A DNA stretch of 64,000 nucleotides from contig NZ_DHDZ01000040.1 in NCBI RefSeq assembly GCF_002399615.1, positions 1 to 64,000 of the forward strand, given 5' to 3'. A program made the translations under genes and the position numbers. Position 1 is the first letter of the stretch. Each line of letters starts with the position of its first letter. Positions 16,481 to 24,899 of this stretch are shown piece by piece. This stretch comes from Pedobacter sp. UBA4863 (GTDB taxonomy: Bacteria > Bacteroidota > Bacteroidia > Sphingobacteriales > Sphingobacteriaceae). Under the pieces are notes generated by a model. It was not told the origin of the DNA, ran no database searches, and worked only from the letters and a program-made list of their open reading frames with translations.

Positions 16481-17227
16481 ATGAAGGCAATTTTAATAGA
16501 CGACGAAATTTCGAACCTAGAAAACATACGGATTTTGCTAGAAAAGCACTGTCCGCAGGTTGATATTGTGGCAACAGCACAAAATGTAGCAGATGCCGTT
16601 AACGCAATTGAAAAGCACTTACCTGATTTGATTTTTCTAGATATCCAAATGGGGGAGCAAACGGGTTTTGATGTATTAAAAGCATTACCTCAACGAAATT
16701 TCGAAGTTATTTTTGTTACTGCATACGACCATTATGGTATACAAGCTGTAAAATTTGCCGCTTTAGATTATCTACTAAAGCCAGTAGATATTGACGAGTT
16801 AAAAACCGCCATTAACAAAGCCGAGCAAAAGTTAGCAGCTCAAACGCAAACAGCACAAATAGACTTTTTATTACAGCAAATAAAAACGCCACAACCCACA
16901 GTCAGCAAAATTGCGCTGCCCATGCAAAGCGAAATCAGATACATCGCTTTATCAGAAATCATGCGGTGCGAAGCAGATAATACCTACACTTTTTTCTTCT
17001 TGACCAATAATGAGAAGTTGTTGGTTTCTAAGTCGCTTAAAGAATATGCCGATTTACTAAAACCAAATGGCTTTCTACGAACCCATCAAAGCCACTTGGT
17101 AAACCCAAAGTTTGTAAAGAGTTGGCTCAAAGAGGATGGCGGCGTTTTATTATTAAATTCTGGAGAAAAAATACCAGTTTCCAAACCCAATAAAGAAATA
17201 GTTAAACAGGCTTTGCAAGCACTTTAG
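16481..17227 (+). CDS. LytTR response regulator
   Basis: A 248-residue regulator with a receiver domain (1-120; acidic pocket DDE at 7-9, phospho-acceptor Asp54 in FLDIQM, Lys in LLKPVD) and a LytTR DNA-binding domain (about 150-246, with L-R-T-H-Q-S-H-L-V-N-P). It pairs with the histidine kinase 4 nt upstream. The targets are unknown; LytTR regulators often control envelope genes. Confidence 0.95.
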   Translation: MKAILIDDEISNLENIRILLEKHCPQVDIVATAQNVADAVNAIEKHLPDLIFLDIQMGEQTGFDVLKALPQRNFEVIFVTAYDHYGIQAVKFAALDYLLKPVDIDELKTAINKAEQKLAAQTQTAQIDFLLQQIKTPQPTVSKIALPMQSEIRYIALSEIMRCEADNTYTFFFLTNNEKLLVSKSLKEYADLLKPNGFLRTHQSHLVNPKFVKSWLKEDGGVLLLNSGEKIPVSKPNKEIVKQALQAL

Positions 17228-17243
17228 CAATTTTAATGAGTTA

Positions 17244-18386
17244 CTACAAGCTTTGTAAAACCATATCGGCGGCTTCTTGGCCTGTCTGGCTGCCAATGGC
17301 TATGCCCATACCGTTGCACCTAGCAGCACAAAACACGTTTTTGCTTATTGGTTCTATAATAGGCCACAATGCGGGGCCAAAAGCCATAATTCCACTCCAT
17401 TTGTATTCTATTTCGAAAGCTTGATGCGGCAATATGACCTCTTTTAGCAAGCTCAGCAACGTATTTTGCACTAAGGGCGTTTCGCCAAACTGATGGGTTT
17501 CTTCCGTGAAAAAATCGAGATTTCTGCCGCCGCCAAGTAAAACCCTGTTGCCAATGTTTCTAAAGTAATAGTAGCCCTCGTTATAATGAAAAGTACCCTT
17601 AAACTTTAAATCTTTAATGGGCGAAGTTACCATTATTTGCCCACGGCCAGGCTTTAATTTAAGCTGCGGAAATAGTTGGTTTGCAAAGGCATTGTTGCAA
17701 AACAAGAGCTTTTTAGTGCAAAATTTGCCTTGCGAAGTAAAAACACTAGTGTTATTTCCTTCTTCTGTAAAACTATTTACCGAGCAGTTGTTCAAAATAA
17801 TTACGCCAAGCGAAGCAGCAATTTCAATTAACGATTTAATCATCTTGCCAGGGTTAAGCTGTGCCTCTAATTTATTTTCGATTAAGCAGTCAGCTCCTTT
17901 AAAGCCAAAAGACTCTAATTTTTGGTTAGCAACAGAGAACACGTTTTCAGCTCCTGTAATGTCTTTTACCATCGCATTAAAGTGGCTAATTTTTGATACA
18001 CATTTGTCTTTTAGTGTTGCCTCGCTGGGTTTAAAAAGTTCGAAACCACCGTTGCTTTGTAGCGCTAAACGTTTGTCGCCCACAATATCGCGTAACTTTT
18101 GCAAACCCTGCCAGCGTTTTTTAATGAGCTGATGCAGTTGAGCCGTACCACAACTTTTTTCTTGCGCAATAAGTTCAGATACGCTGCCAAAGCAAGCAAA
18201 GCCAGCATTTTTTGTGCTGGCGCCAGAAGGCAGAAAACCCCGCTCCAATAGTATTACAGTTAAGTTTTGCTGCTGTTTTTTTATCGCTATTGCGGCATTT
18301 AGGCCAACTATGCCACATCCAACAATGATAACATCTGCTGCATAAAAACTTTCTTTCTCCCAATAAGATAGGTTTATGGCATCCAT
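17244..18386 (-). CDS. FAD-dependent oxidoreductase (DAO family)
   Basis: A 380-residue D-amino-acid-oxidase-fold flavoprotein. The dinucleotide motif VGCGIVGLNAA (about 22-32) and the acidic end of the second strand (LLERG) bind FAD; a second FAD contact is visible near the C-terminus (N-G-M-G-I-A-I-G). The substrate is probably an amine or amino acid but cannot be named. It converges on the LytTR gene with 16 nt between the stops and no obvious terminator. Confidence 0.88.
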   Translation of the reverse strand: MDAINLSYWEKESFYAADVIIVGCGIVGLNAAIAIKKQQQNLTVILLERGFLPSGASTKNAGFACFGSVSELIAQEKSCGTAQLHQLIKKRWQGLQKLRDIVGDKRLALQSNGGFELFKPSEATLKDKCVSKISHFNAMVKDITGAENVFSVANQKLESFGFKGADCLIENKLEAQLNPGKMIKSLIEIAASLGVIILNNCSVNSFTEEGNNTSVFTSQGKFCTKKLLFCNNAFANQLFPQLKLKPGRGQIMVTSPIKDLKFKGTFHYNEGYYYFRNIGNRVLLGGGRNLDFFTEETHQFGETPLVQNTLLSLLKEVILPHQAFEIEYKWSGIMAFGPALWPIIEPISKNVFCAARCNGMGIAIGSQTGQEAADMVLQSL

Positions 18387-18537
18387 AAAAAGATTGTAAT
18401 TTTTTTATTTCTTATAAATATGGGAACACTTTTTGATTTAATGAGAGAAAAACAATGAAAAGGCTGAAAAAGACCTAAAAATAGCACTCATTGTTTAGCA
18501 CAAAAATGAAAAACAAAGTTTAAAACAAACATTAAAA

Positions 18538-19233
18538 ATGGAAACGTATTTAATTTTAATTGTTCCGATTCTTCTGCTTAGTATGTTTGTACAGTGGCGT
18601 TTCAGAAACAAATTTTCAAAATATGCCGAAATGCAGCTCAACTCGGGCTTTTCTGGTAAGGAGGTGGCAGAAAAAATGCTACACGACAATGGCATTTACA
18701 ATGTAAAAGTGTTGAGCTCGGAAGGACAGTTAACAGATCATTATAACCCCGCAGATATGACGGTAAATTTAAGTACCGACGTATATTACGGCAGAAGTGT
18801 AGCTGCTGCTGCGGTTGCCGCTCACGAATGTGGCCATGCCATACAGCATGCCAAAAGCTATAATTGGTTACAGTTACGTTCTAACATGGTGCCTATTGTA
18901 AGTATATCTTCTAACTTATTGCAGTGGGTACTTTTAATAGGCGTGTTGCTTATTGGCTTTACCGGTAACCCGGTAGTTTTGGGTATAGGCGTAGTGGGCT
19001 TGGCAGTAATTACATTGTTTAGTATTGTAACGCTGCCCGTAGAGTTCGATGCCAGCAACAGGGCGTTACTTTGGTTAAAAAACAACCAAGGCGTAATGCA
19101 AACTGCCGAAGAAAATGCGCAAGCTAAAGATGCTTTATGGTGGGCTGCCATGACTTATGTTGTAGCCGCTCTAGGTGCTTTGGCCAACTTGCTATACTAC
19201 GCATCAATGCTATTTGGCAGAAGTAGAGAATAA
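18538..19233 (+). CDS. membrane zinc metallopeptidase (YugP family)
   Basis: A 231-residue membrane protein with an N-terminal helix (1-20), the zinc motif H-E-C-G-H at 96-100 followed by AIQH, two or three central and C-terminal membrane helices (about 117-165, 200-225), and a likely third ligand in PVEFDAS. This matches the YugP-type zinc peptidase family. Proteolytic targets are unknown. Monocistronic. Confidence 0.93.
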   Translation: METYLILIVPILLLSMFVQWRFRNKFSKYAEMQLNSGFSGKEVAEKMLHDNGIYNVKVLSSEGQLTDHYNPADMTVNLSTDVYYGRSVAAAAVAAHECGHAIQHAKSYNWLQLRSNMVPIVSISSNLLQWVLLIGVLLIGFTGNPVVLGIGVVGLAVITLFSIVTLPVEFDASNRALLWLKNNQGVMQTAEENAQAKDALWWAAMTYVVAALGALANLLYYASMLFGRSRE

Positions 19234-19424
19234 GACAATCCATAAATTTACAACGAAAGTCCCGGAGGCCTTGGCTAGCTGGGATTTTTAGTGTGTTAAC
19301 CTTTGGGCTAGCGCTTTTTAATTGAAATGCTGTAATACTTTGCTATATTGTACCTACACACCTATTGTGATGGTAAAAAAGAAAAAATAAACAACAAACC
19401 GTTAACCTTTTAAACTATGTTGCT

Positions 19425-19775
19425 ATGATAAAAATAATTATAGAAATCTTATTAATGGGGCTTGCCATGATGATTGGGGCCTTTTTAGTGCCAGGTGTTA
19501 CCGTAAGTGGTTATGGTAGTGCCATTCTCGCGGCAGTATTGGTTGCTATTGCTAACGCTACCATCGGGCTAATTTTGAGGATTTTTACTTTCCCGTTAAA
19601 CTTTCTAACCTTAGGCCTTGTTTCGTTTATTATTTCGGTATTGATGATTTTGTTGGTAGATAGTTGGATGAAGGATTTTAATACCTCGGGCTTTTTATCG
19701 GCAACCATATTAGCCCTTGTAGTTACGGTGGTTAAGGTAATTCTAGACGCTGCTTTTGGTGTGGATAAATCATAG
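19425..19775 (+). CDS. phage-holin-like family 4 membrane protein
   Basis: A 116-residue protein with four hydrophobic segments, matching the YvlD/phage_holin_4_2 family (G-A-F-L-V-P-G-V-x-V, and NATIG followed by P-L-N-F-L-T-L-G). Despite the name, chromosomal members are not known lysis genes, and no phage genes surround it. Its role is unknown, possibly envelope stress. Confidence 0.85.
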   Translation: MIKIIIEILLMGLAMMIGAFLVPGVTVSGYGSAILAAVLVAIANATIGLILRIFTFPLNFLTLGLVSFIISVLMILLVDSWMKDFNTSGFLSATILALVVTVVKVILDAAFGVDKS

Positions 19776-19783
19776 CCGTTGTT

Positions 19784-19849
19784 ATTTAACCACCCTAGCT
19801 GTTTTGTAAAACCAGTAAAAGGGAATAGCTTTAGCTAGGGTGGTTAAAT
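19784..19849. terminator. 17-bp inverted repeat between convergent genes
   Basis: ATTTAACCACCCTAGCT at 19784-19800 pairs perfectly with 19833-19849. The 32-nt loop contains a smaller hairpin (GTTTT-GT-AAAAC). It lies between the holin-like gene (ends 19775) and the acyl-CoA dehydrogenase gene (ends 19856). There is no T-run, so it may be a structural terminator or a MITE-like element. Confidence 0.6.
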
Positions 19850-19855
19850 GAGTAA

Positions 19856-20995
19856 TTAGGCTAAAATATCCCTGCTAATCACCATTTTTTGTATTTCTGA
19901 GGTTCCTTCGTAAATCTGGGTAATCTTGGCATCTCGCATTAATCGTTCTACGTGATATTCCTTTACAAAGCCATAACCTCCATGAATTTGTACGGCTTCT
20001 ATGGTTACCTCCATGGCTACTTTACTGGCAAACACTTTTGCCATAGACCCTGCTAGGGTATAAGATAAACCTTGGTCTTTTAACCAGGCCGCCTTATGAA
20101 CCAATAACCTGGCGGCTTCAATTTGTGTGGCCATGTCTGCTAATTTAAAGGCAATAGCTTGGTGCTCGGCAATGGCCTTGCCAAAAGCTTTACGTTGTTT
20201 TGCATAGGCCAAGGCCAGCTCGTAAGCGCCAGCAGCAATGCCCAAGGCCTGTGCCGCAATGCCTATACGTCCTCCTTCTAAAGTTTTCATGGCAAATTTA
20301 AAACCAAAACCATCTTCGCCTATGCGGTTTTCTTTGGGTACTTTTACATCGTTAAACATTAACGAGTGCGTATCAGAACCTCTAATGCCTAGTTTATTTT
20401 CTTTAGGCCCAATAGTAAATCCGGGTGTTCCCTTTTCTACAATAAATACATTGATGCCTTTATGCTTTAGCTCTGGATGAGTTTGGGCAATAACTAAATA
20501 AATGCTTGCAGTGCTGCCGTTGGTAATCCAGTTTTTTGTACCGTTTAATAGATAATAATCGCCTTTGTCTTCGGCGGTAGTTTGTTGCGAGGTAGCATCA
20601 GAACCTGCTTCTGGTTCAGAAAGACAGAAAGCACCAATTTTTTCGCCAGCGGCCAAAGGTTTTAAGTATTTTTCTTTTTGGGCTTCGGTGCCGTATTTTT
20701 CTAAACCGTAACATACCAGCGAGTTGTTTACCGATACAACTACAGAGGCCGAAGCGTCTATTTTAGAAAGTTCTTCCATTACCAAGGTATATGATACAGA
20801 ATCCATACCTCCACCGTTGTACTTTGGATCCACCATCATGCCTAAAAACCCTAATTGGCCCAGCGCTTTTACTTGTTCGGCCGGAAATTTCTGATTTTCA
20901 TCTCGTTCTATTACACCGGGTTTTAGCTCATTTTGGGCAAAATCCCTTGCAGCTTGCCTAATCATTTGCTGCTCTTCGCTTAATTCAAAATACAT
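19856..20995 (-). CDS. acyl-CoA dehydrogenase
   Basis: FAD-dependent acyl-CoA dehydrogenase (379 residues) for the first oxidation step of fatty-acid or branched-chain acyl-CoA breakdown. FAD and substrate signatures are visible: C-L-S-E-P-x-A-G-S-D near 130, W-I-T-N-G, and Q-I-Y-E-G-T-S-E-I-Q near 362, which carries the catalytic Glu of short-chain and branched-chain members. Length is typical. It has its own promoter, with a palindrome over the -33 region. The true chain-length preference is not visible. Confidence 0.95.
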   Translation of the reverse strand: MYFELSEEQQMIRQAARDFAQNELKPGVIERDENQKFPAEQVKALGQLGFLGMMVDPKYNGGGMDSVSYTLVMEELSKIDASASVVVSVNNSLVCYGLEKYGTEAQKEKYLKPLAAGEKIGAFCLSEPEAGSDATSQQTTAEDKGDYYLLNGTKNWITNGSTASIYLVIAQTHPELKHKGINVFIVEKGTPGFTIGPKENKLGIRGSDTHSLMFNDVKVPKENRIGEDGFGFKFAMKTLEGGRIGIAAQALGIAAGAYELALAYAKQRKAFGKAIAEHQAIAFKLADMATQIEAARLLVHKAAWLKDQGLSYTLAGSMAKVFASKVAMEVTIEAVQIHGGYGFVKEYHVERLMRDAKITQIYEGTSEIQKMVISRDILA

Positions 20996-21018
20996 AATGT
21001 ACGATATATTTGGTAAGA

Positions 21019-21057
21019 CAAAGGTATTATTTTTTAATAATACTATGCAAACATAGT
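21019..21057 (-). promoter_or_regulatory. promoter and operator-like palindrome of acyl-CoA dehydrogenase
   Basis: A -7 box TACCTTTG (21019-21026, minus) follows a TTG -33 at 21 nt spacing. The -33 lies in the loop of a perfect palindrome ACTATG-N4-CATAGT at 21042-21057. The placement suggests a repressor site; the binder is unknown. Confidence 0.6.
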
Positions 21058-21121
21058 AAAATTCTGCAATAGAAAATCCGCTTGTTCACAGAAAAACAAG
21101 TAGAAAGTAACTTGGCTGAAT

Positions 21122-21472
21122 TTATTTCAGTAGTCTATTGTTGTCGTCTGGAAAAACTAAAATTGGCTGATATTTTTTGGCTTCTTCTATAGGCAAAGAA
21201 CCATAAGACATAATGATTAAAATGTCGCCTACCTGCACTTTTCTAGCGGTAGCGCCATTTAAGCAAACAGTTCCGGTGCCTCTTTCGCCTTTAATGGCAT
21301 AGGTCTCAAAACGTTCGCCATTGTTGTTGTTAACAATCTGCACCTTTTCGTTAGGGATAATGTTGGCCGCGTCTAGCAAATCTTCGTCAATAGTAATACT
21401 ACCAACGTAATTTAGTTCTGCTTGGGTAACCTTTACACGGTGTATTTTCGATTTTAATATCTCGATAATCAT
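21122..21472 (-). CDS. panD: aspartate 1-decarboxylase
   Basis: Pyruvoyl enzyme (116 residues) making beta-alanine from aspartate for pantothenate and CoA synthesis. The self-cleavage site Gly24-Ser25 is present in N-Y-V-G-S-I-T, and the conserved N-G-A-T-A-R segment near 73 is intact. It follows panC by 57 nt on the same strand and has its own -7 box only 4 nt before the ATG. Confidence 0.97.
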   Translation of the reverse strand: MIIEILKSKIHRVKVTQAELNYVGSITIDEDLLDAANIIPNEKVQIVNNNNGERFETYAIKGERGTGTVCLNGATARKVQVGDILIIMSYGSLPIEEAKKYQPILVFPDDNNRLLK

Positions 21473-21476
21473 GCTG

Positions 21477-21484
21477 CAAAGTTA
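21477..21484 (-). promoter_or_regulatory. -7 box abutting the panD start
   Basis: TAACTTTG on the minus strand, followed by CAGC and the ATG at 21472. With the usual 5-7 nt from this box to the transcription start, the mRNA would begin at or next to the start codon. No -33 TTG is seen. Confidence 0.5.
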
Positions 21485-21529
21485 GTAATTAAGGTTGAAG
21501 GTAAAAAGAGGGAAGGCATAAGGCTACAT

Positions 21530-22426
21530 TTACCCGACAATCCAATTAATAATTACATTGTCGATTAACCTTGTTTCTCCAACTTTGGCCGCAATTAAAG
21601 CAACCGTGTTATGGCCTGTTTTAGTGGTAATGGGTAAAAGTGTATCGCCGTTAGCTATGGTTAAATAATCTAAGGCCACTCCAGGTACATTGTTAATAAT
21701 TTGCTTAGCTGTTGTCAGTAAATCCTCAAGCGAGTAGCGATGGTAGTTTTCTGCTATAAAAAACAAGGCTTTACTTAAAACAAGCGAGTTTTCCCTATCT
21801 TCTTCACTAAGGTGGATGTTTCTAGAACTCATGGCCAAACCATCCTCTTCCCTAATAATAGGACAAGTAACAATCTGTACATCGAGATTTAGGACAGCCA
21901 CCATGTTTTTAATCATTAGTACCTGCTGAAAATCTTTTTGCCCAAAAAAGGCCACATTTGGTTTAACTGCATTGAACAACTTAAACACAATTTGGGTTAC
22001 GCCTTGGTAATGTCCTTTCCTAAACTCGCCTTCTAATACAAACTCTGCATTGCCCAAATTAATTTTCCAATTTTCGGGTTCAGGATAAGAAGGATACATT
22101 TCTTCTACCGTTGGCATAAAAACAAAGTTGCAGCCAGCTTCGGCCAGCATCTTTATATCGTGTTCCAAGGGACGGGGGTATTTTTCTAAATCTTTAGGGT
22201 CTGTAAATTGGGTTGGGTTTACAAATATGCTGCACACTACAACATCTGCCTGTTTTTGTGCCGCTGCAATAAGCGATAGGTGGCCATGGTGCAAAGCCCC
22301 CATGGTAGGTACTAGGGCAATTTTTAATCCTTTTGCCCTTAAAGGCATTAACGAGTTTTCAAGCTCGGTAGTGGTAGCTATAACTTCCAATATCTTGTGT
22401 TGTTTTGAGGGTGCAAAATTGTACAT
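21530..22426 (-). CDS. panC: pantoate--beta-alanine ligase
   Basis: ATP-dependent ligase (298 residues) joining pantoate and beta-alanine. Nucleotide-binding motifs are present: PTMGALHHGH (about 40-49, HxGH type) and A-M-S-S-R-N (KMSKS-like). F-F-G-Q-K-D-F-Q-Q near 160 is also diagnostic. It shares a pathway and strand with panD downstream. About 15 residues precede the usual family start, so the true start could be slightly later. Confidence 0.96.
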   Translation of the reverse strand: MYNFAPSKQHKILEVIATTTELENSLMPLRAKGLKIALVPTMGALHHGHLSLIAAAQKQADVVVCSIFVNPTQFTDPKDLEKYPRPLEHDIKMLAEAGCNFVFMPTVEEMYPSYPEPENWKINLGNAEFVLEGEFRKGHYQGVTQIVFKLFNAVKPNVAFFGQKDFQQVLMIKNMVAVLNLDVQIVTCPIIREEDGLAMSSRNIHLSEEDRENSLVLSKALFFIAENYHRYSLEDLLTTAKQIINNVPGVALDYLTIANGDTLLPITTKTGHNTVALIAAKVGETRLIDNVIINWIVG

Positions 22427-22461
22427 TTCTGCGCTACTTACAAAGCCACAACAGCAAGATA

Positions 22462-22492
22462 TTGATAAATGTTAATATTTTCCGTACCTTTG
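22462..22492 (+). promoter_or_regulatory. promoter of the GT5-like gene
   Basis: TTG (22462-22464), 20 nt spacer, then TACCTTTG (22485-22492): a full match to the Bacteroidota -33/-7 consensus. It lies 41 nt upstream of the start at 22533, between divergent panC and the GT5-like gene. Confidence 0.75.
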
Positions 22493-22532
22493 CCCCTTGA
22501 TAATCTTTAAATTAACAGTAATTTAATAATAT

Positions 22533-23363
22533 ATGGAGATGGCAAAAACGAAGCTACTGATTATTACCCATGAGATGTCGCCTTTCCTCGAACTCACTAA
22601 AATTTCTGAAATTACACGCCAACTACCACAGGCCATGCAAGAAAAAGGATTCGAAATCCGTATCTTGATGCCTAAGTTCGGTAACATTAATGAAAGAAGA
22701 AATAGGTTGCACGAGGTAATCCGATTATCAGGTATGAACATCATTATTGATGAAAATGACAACCCTTTAATCATCAAAGTGGCGTCTATACCAGCGGCTC
22801 GTATGCAAGTGTATTTCTTGGATAATGAAGATTATTTCCAAAGAAAGTACGTGTTTAGGGACAAAGAAAACAAGTTTTATGCAGATAACGACGAAAGAAC
22901 GATCTTTTTCTGTAAAGGAGCTTTAGAAACAGTGAAAAAACTAGGCTGGTCGCCTGATGTGGTACATTGCCATGGCTGGATGACTGCTTTAGTGCCTGCT
23001 TATGTAAAAACGACTTACAAAAACGACCCAACGTTTAAGAATTCAAAAGTGATTTATTCGGTTTACGAAAACTGCTTTGACGAAAAATTAAGTGCAGACT
23101 TTCATAAAAAAGCGATCATGAACCACATGACCGCCGATGACACTAAGGCTTTTGCCGAAGGCGATTGCAGTAGCTTACATATTGGTGCTATAACACATTC
23201 TGACGCGGTGGTTTTTGCAGATGAAAAGGTTGATGATGCGGTGTTAAAATTTGTTAAAGATTCTAATAAACCAACTTTAGCCTTTAATTTAACCGAAAAT
23301 TACGACAACTTCTATTCGTTTTATGAAGAAGTTACGAGTGATGAATTGGTTTCTATAGCATAA
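22533..23363 (+). CDS. glycogen/starch synthase-like protein, N-domain only
   Basis: A 276-residue protein matching only the N-terminal (GT5) half of glycogen synthases: ITHEMSPF near the start, P-K-F-G, then VVHCHGWMTALVP near 150. Two things are missing: the C-terminal GT1 half of the Rossmann pair, and the KxGG motif that binds ADP-glucose, here K-I-S-E. It is therefore unlikely to be an active glycogen synthase. The same short form is, from memory, widespread in Bacteroidota next to panC and DUF4270 genes. A regulatory or binding role is possible. Confidence 0.85.
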   Translation: MEMAKTKLLIITHEMSPFLELTKISEITRQLPQAMQEKGFEIRILMPKFGNINERRNRLHEVIRLSGMNIIIDENDNPLIIKVASIPAARMQVYFLDNEDYFQRKYVFRDKENKFYADNDERTIFFCKGALETVKKLGWSPDVVHCHGWMTALVPAYVKTTYKNDPTFKNSKVIYSVYENCFDEKLSADFHKKAIMNHMTADDTKAFAEGDCSSLHIGAITHSDAVVFADEKVDDAVLKFVKDSNKPTLAFNLTENYDNFYSFYEEVTSDELVSIA

Positions 23364-23387
23364 AATAAAAGCTTATTTAATTTAAAT

Positions 23388-24818
23388 ATGAGATTTTTAA
23401 AATTAGACTTATTGACCTTGTTGATAAGTCTTTTTCTTTTCGCTTCATGTGAAAAAACTTCTACCATTGGGCTAGAAATAGATCCTGGCAGTGCCATAGA
23501 AGGAAATTTGATTGATACGGCTACCGTTTTTTCGAGAACAGTTAAGGACGATGCGGCAGCCACTAATAATTTAACCAGGTATCCTTTGGGCTTTATTAAC
23601 GACCCTTTATTGGGAACCACAGGGGCTAGTTTGGCTTTATCGGTAAATTTACCTAACGATGCTTATGATTTTGGTACCAATGCTGTTTTAGATTCGGCAG
23701 TTCTAGTACTTAACTTCGGTGGCGAATTTTATGGCGATAGTACGGTGAACTATACTATTGATGTGCATCAGCTCACCAATAACCTGACAAAAGAAAGTTC
23801 GTACCTAAGTTCTAAAACTTACCCTATCGAAAATACACTTTTGGCTAATTACACGGGCAAGGTTTTCCCTAGTACGCCTTTTAAAATAACCGATATCGTT
23901 ACCGGCGCCCTAGATACTTTGAAGAGCGTTACGCCGCAGCTACGCCTTAAATTAGACAATATCTTTATTACAGATAATATTGTAGGGTTGGGCGCTGCAT
24001 CATTAAAATATAATTCTTATTTTCAAAATGCTTTTAAGGGCTTACATGTTCAAATTAGACCAACTTCGCAAGCAGCAATGGGCAATGGCGGCTTAATGTT
24101 CTTTAACTTTGGTAGCTCAGCCAACTCGGGCATAATGCTCTATTATAGAAAGCAAAATGCAACTACAACCACAGCAATAGATACAGTTTCGGTTAATTTT
24201 CCGATTGCCAATAGCGTTGCTGCAGTAGCCGCCAGCGTAACCAATACTTATTCTACAGATGTGCAAGCGCAACTTAGCAATACCACCAATACACAGTTTG
24301 CTACTACTTATTTAAAACCATTGGGCGGTTTAAGAACTAAGCTTTCATTTCCGTATTTACAGAAAATGAAAGCCGAAGTAGGTAAAATGGTAATTAACAA
24401 AGCAGAGCTTGTTGTTGATTTAAGTACAGGAACCGATGTTGCCCCTTTTAAGGCAGCTCCGCGTTTAGCGCTATACAGGTACGATATTGCCGACCAACGT
24501 AAAAACGTGCCAGACAATGATGCTGGTGATGGTTATACTACTGCCGGCGACCCGCGTGCAAACTCGGCAACATTTGGCGGTTATTTCGACGCTGTAAACA
24601 AAAGGTACGTTTTTTCGATTACAGCTTATTTGCAGGATTTGTTAGATGGTAAGACCGAAAATTACGGAACCTATCTAGCCGTTACGCCTGCTGCTGCCTT
24701 TGAACTTTCGCCTTCGTTTGGTACGGCTTATCGGGCAGTAATCGGCAGCTTCAAGAAGAACCCCGCAGCTACAGATAACTTGCTAAAGCTCAATATTTAC
24801 TATACAAAAATAAAATAG
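23388..24818 (+). CDS. DUF4270 lipoprotein
   Basis: A 476-residue lipoprotein with lipobox LFASC (Cys21), followed by the DUF4270 pattern (T-I-G-L-E-I-D-P, then a long beta-rich body with L-x-D-S-A-V-L-x-L-x-F/L repeats). Its location would be the outer-membrane or periplasmic face. Function unknown. It follows the GT5-like gene by 24 nt, so they are one transcription unit, closed by a terminator. Confidence 0.88.
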   Translation: MRFLKLDLLTLLISLFLFASCEKTSTIGLEIDPGSAIEGNLIDTATVFSRTVKDDAAATNNLTRYPLGFINDPLLGTTGASLALSVNLPNDAYDFGTNAVLDSAVLVLNFGGEFYGDSTVNYTIDVHQLTNNLTKESSYLSSKTYPIENTLLANYTGKVFPSTPFKITDIVTGALDTLKSVTPQLRLKLDNIFITDNIVGLGAASLKYNSYFQNAFKGLHVQIRPTSQAAMGNGGLMFFNFGSSANSGIMLYYRKQNATTTTAIDTVSVNFPIANSVAAVAASVTNTYSTDVQAQLSNTTNTQFATTYLKPLGGLRTKLSFPYLQKMKAEVGKMVINKAELVVDLSTGTDVAPFKAAPRLALYRYDIADQRKNVPDNDAGDGYTTAGDPRANSATFGGYFDAVNKRYVFSITAYLQDLLDGKTENYGTYLAVTPAAAFELSPSFGTAYRAVIGSFKKNPAATDNLLKLNIYYTKIK

Positions 24819-24844
24819 CAAAAATTTTACGCAAACGTTTGATT

Positions 24845-24886
24845 AAATCGCCCTAAAAAAATACTTTAGGGCGATTTTTATTTTTA
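24845..24886 (+). terminator. intrinsic terminator after DUF4270
   Basis: A 13-bp stem AAATCGCCCTAAA / TTTAGGGCGATTT with a 7-nt loop runs into a T-rich tail. It ends only 13 nt before the glmS ATG, so glmS must either use read-through or a promoter hidden in this hairpin. Confidence 0.85.
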
Positions 24887-24899
24887 AACACCAAATATT

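Noticed and set aside
19425..19775. Holin-like gene as a sign of a prophage
   Set aside because: No other phage gene is nearby, and this family is widely chromosomal.
24845..24899. glmS ribozyme or riboswitch upstream of glmS
   Set aside because: The gap holds only an intrinsic terminator and about a dozen bases before the ATG, too short for the ribozyme.
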